This document shows positions 4,803-5,519 of a stretch of DNA of 5,519 bases, one piece after another. Source of the DNA: Betaproteobacteria bacterium (GTDB taxonomy: Bacteria; Pseudomonadota; Gammaproteobacteria; Burkholderiales; SG8-41); contig JAKFUJ010000233.1 of NCBI GenBank assembly GCA_021732805.1, positions 1 through 5,519 on the forward strand. Direction: 5' to 3'. The notes beneath the pieces are model-generated. The model ran no database searches. It was not told where the DNA came from and saw only the letters and a program-made list of their open reading frames with translations. Each line of letters begins with the position of its first letter. The first letter of the stretch is position 1. Position numbers and translations under genes: made by a program.

Positions 4803-5519
4803 TTAATCCGGGGTCCACACCGGCAACAGCCCGGCCTCACCGGCGCGTGCCCGAAATGGTGCATCGACGCCCAAGCTCGCCACGGCGGCGAGTTCTTCAC
4901 CGATATACAGGAACGGCAGGCGCTCGCGCAGCCACGGCGGCAACTCCGCCTCCTGCAGCAGGTTGCGCACGGTACGGCGCGGCCGGCCGGAATCCGGCCG
5001 CAACGTTTCACCGCCCCGACGGACACGGATGACCAGTAACTCCGAACGCAGCGTCCGCGCCGCAAGACCCTCGCCTTTGCACCGCACCAGCCGCAGCGAA
5101 CCGCCGAGTTGCGGCAAGAGCAGCGTGCCGCGGCCATTCCAGGCCATCTCGAATGACCTGGTCAGTCTGGGCAAGGGCCGGACGATGTACAGCGCATTCT
5201 GGAAACGCCGCAGTTCGACGCCCCTCAGGTCCACGCACACCTGTGCATCGCCGCGGGCGGTATTCACCTGTCGCAGCAGTTCATCAAGGCGTTCCGCGTC
5301 CGGCATCGCAATAGCATTGCAGCGCAGGAAATAACGCAAAGCGTTGCGCGCACGTGATGGCGCCAGTCCTTTCAACAGCGCCAGCGACAGCCAGCCGGCA
5401 TGCGGCGCCGAACCGAGATCGCCCGCAGCGAGCACATCGAGCAATTCCGAACATTCCGCCTGGTGGCGCGCCGCACGCGCCAGCGTGCCGCGCACTCCGG
5501 GCTGTTTCGACTCAAGCAG
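4803..5519 (-). CDS. tilS: tRNA(Ile)-lysidine synthase TilS, C-terminal 238 residues, 5' end outside window
   Basis: TilS attaches lysine to C34 of the CAU-anticodon tRNA-Ile in the cytoplasm, so that it reads AUA as isoleucine. The frame is open without a start from the window end to the TAA at 4803-4805. The ATP-binding N-domain with the SGGxDS loop is therefore missing here. In visible-fragment numbering, residues 1-35 (PGVRGTLARAARHQAE) continue the helical end of the catalytic domain. Residues 45-120 carry the tRNA-binding middle domain (RARNALRYFLR at 56-66). Residues 167-220 are the TilS C-terminal domain, with GGETLRPDSGRPRRTVRNLL and PPWLRERLPFLYIGEELAAV (194-213). A GTG at 5493-5495 is internal, because family-like coding sequence continues upstream of it. 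It is separated from the TRAP operon by a terminator. Identification rests on the C-terminal domain and is secure despite truncation. Confidence 0.92.
   Translation of the reverse strand: MLESKQPGVRGTLARAARHQAECSELLDVLAAGDLGSAPHAGWLSLALLKGLAPSRARNALRYFLRCNAIAMPDAERLDELLRQVNTARGDAQVCVDLRGVELRRFQNALYIVRPLPRLTRSFEMAWNGRGTLLLPQLGGSLRLVRCKGEGLAARTLRSELLVIRVRRGGETLRPDSGRPRRTVRNLLQEAELPPWLRERLPFLYIGEELAAVASLGVDAPFRARAGEAGLLPVWTPD

Noticed and set aside
5493..5495. A GTG as the start of a short stand-alone protein (4803-5495)
   Set aside because: The frame stays open to the window end and the upstream residues (LLESKQPG) continue TilS-like sequence, so this is an internal codon of tilS.

Overview
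The window looks like ordinary chromosome from a moderately GC-rich proteobacterium, most likely a betaproteobacterium. I infer this from the sequence style of Ndk and RlmN, from the ndk-rlmN pair (a common betaproteobacterial and gammaproteobacterial arrangement) and from the TilS C-terminus. I cannot name a genus from sequence alone. All five genes are on the minus strand, so the window reads biologically from right to left.

In transcription order: (i) the 3' part of tilS (tRNA-Ile lysidine synthase), 4803-5519, whose 5' end lies beyond the window, with a stem-loop terminator at 4732-4767. (ii) A 268-bp non-coding stretch, 4535-4802, holding that terminator, two candidate promoters, a perfect 19-bp palindrome at the predicted transcription start, a second smaller palindrome with the same half-site, an 8-G run and a short tandem repeat. 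(iii) A two-gene TRAP transporter operon of the TAXI type: a secreted periplasmic solute-binding protein (3530-4534) followed by a fused DctQ-DctM membrane permease (1331-3460). A canonical Rho-independent terminator (3479-3511) sits between the two, directly before a hairpin whose loop is the permease Shine-Dalgarno. (iv) A 131-bp spacer (1200-1330) with several inverted repeats and a weak ndk promoter candidate. (v) ndk (nucleoside diphosphate kinase), 774-1199, followed 26 bp later by rlmN (23S rRNA/tRNA A2 methyltransferase), 1-747, cut off at the window start.

The housekeeping genes (tilS, ndk, rlmN) flank an accessory uptake module. In that module the binding protein captures an unknown substrate, probably a small organic acid or amino acid, in the periplasm and hands it to the permease, which imports it using the Na+ or H+ gradient. 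The internal terminator would let most transcripts stop after the binding-protein gene, giving the excess of binding protein over permease that such systems usually need.

I found no novel multi-gene system. The points most worth a second look are the regulatory architecture of the TRAP operon and a 15-residue in-frame insertion in RlmN centred on a perfect palindrome.
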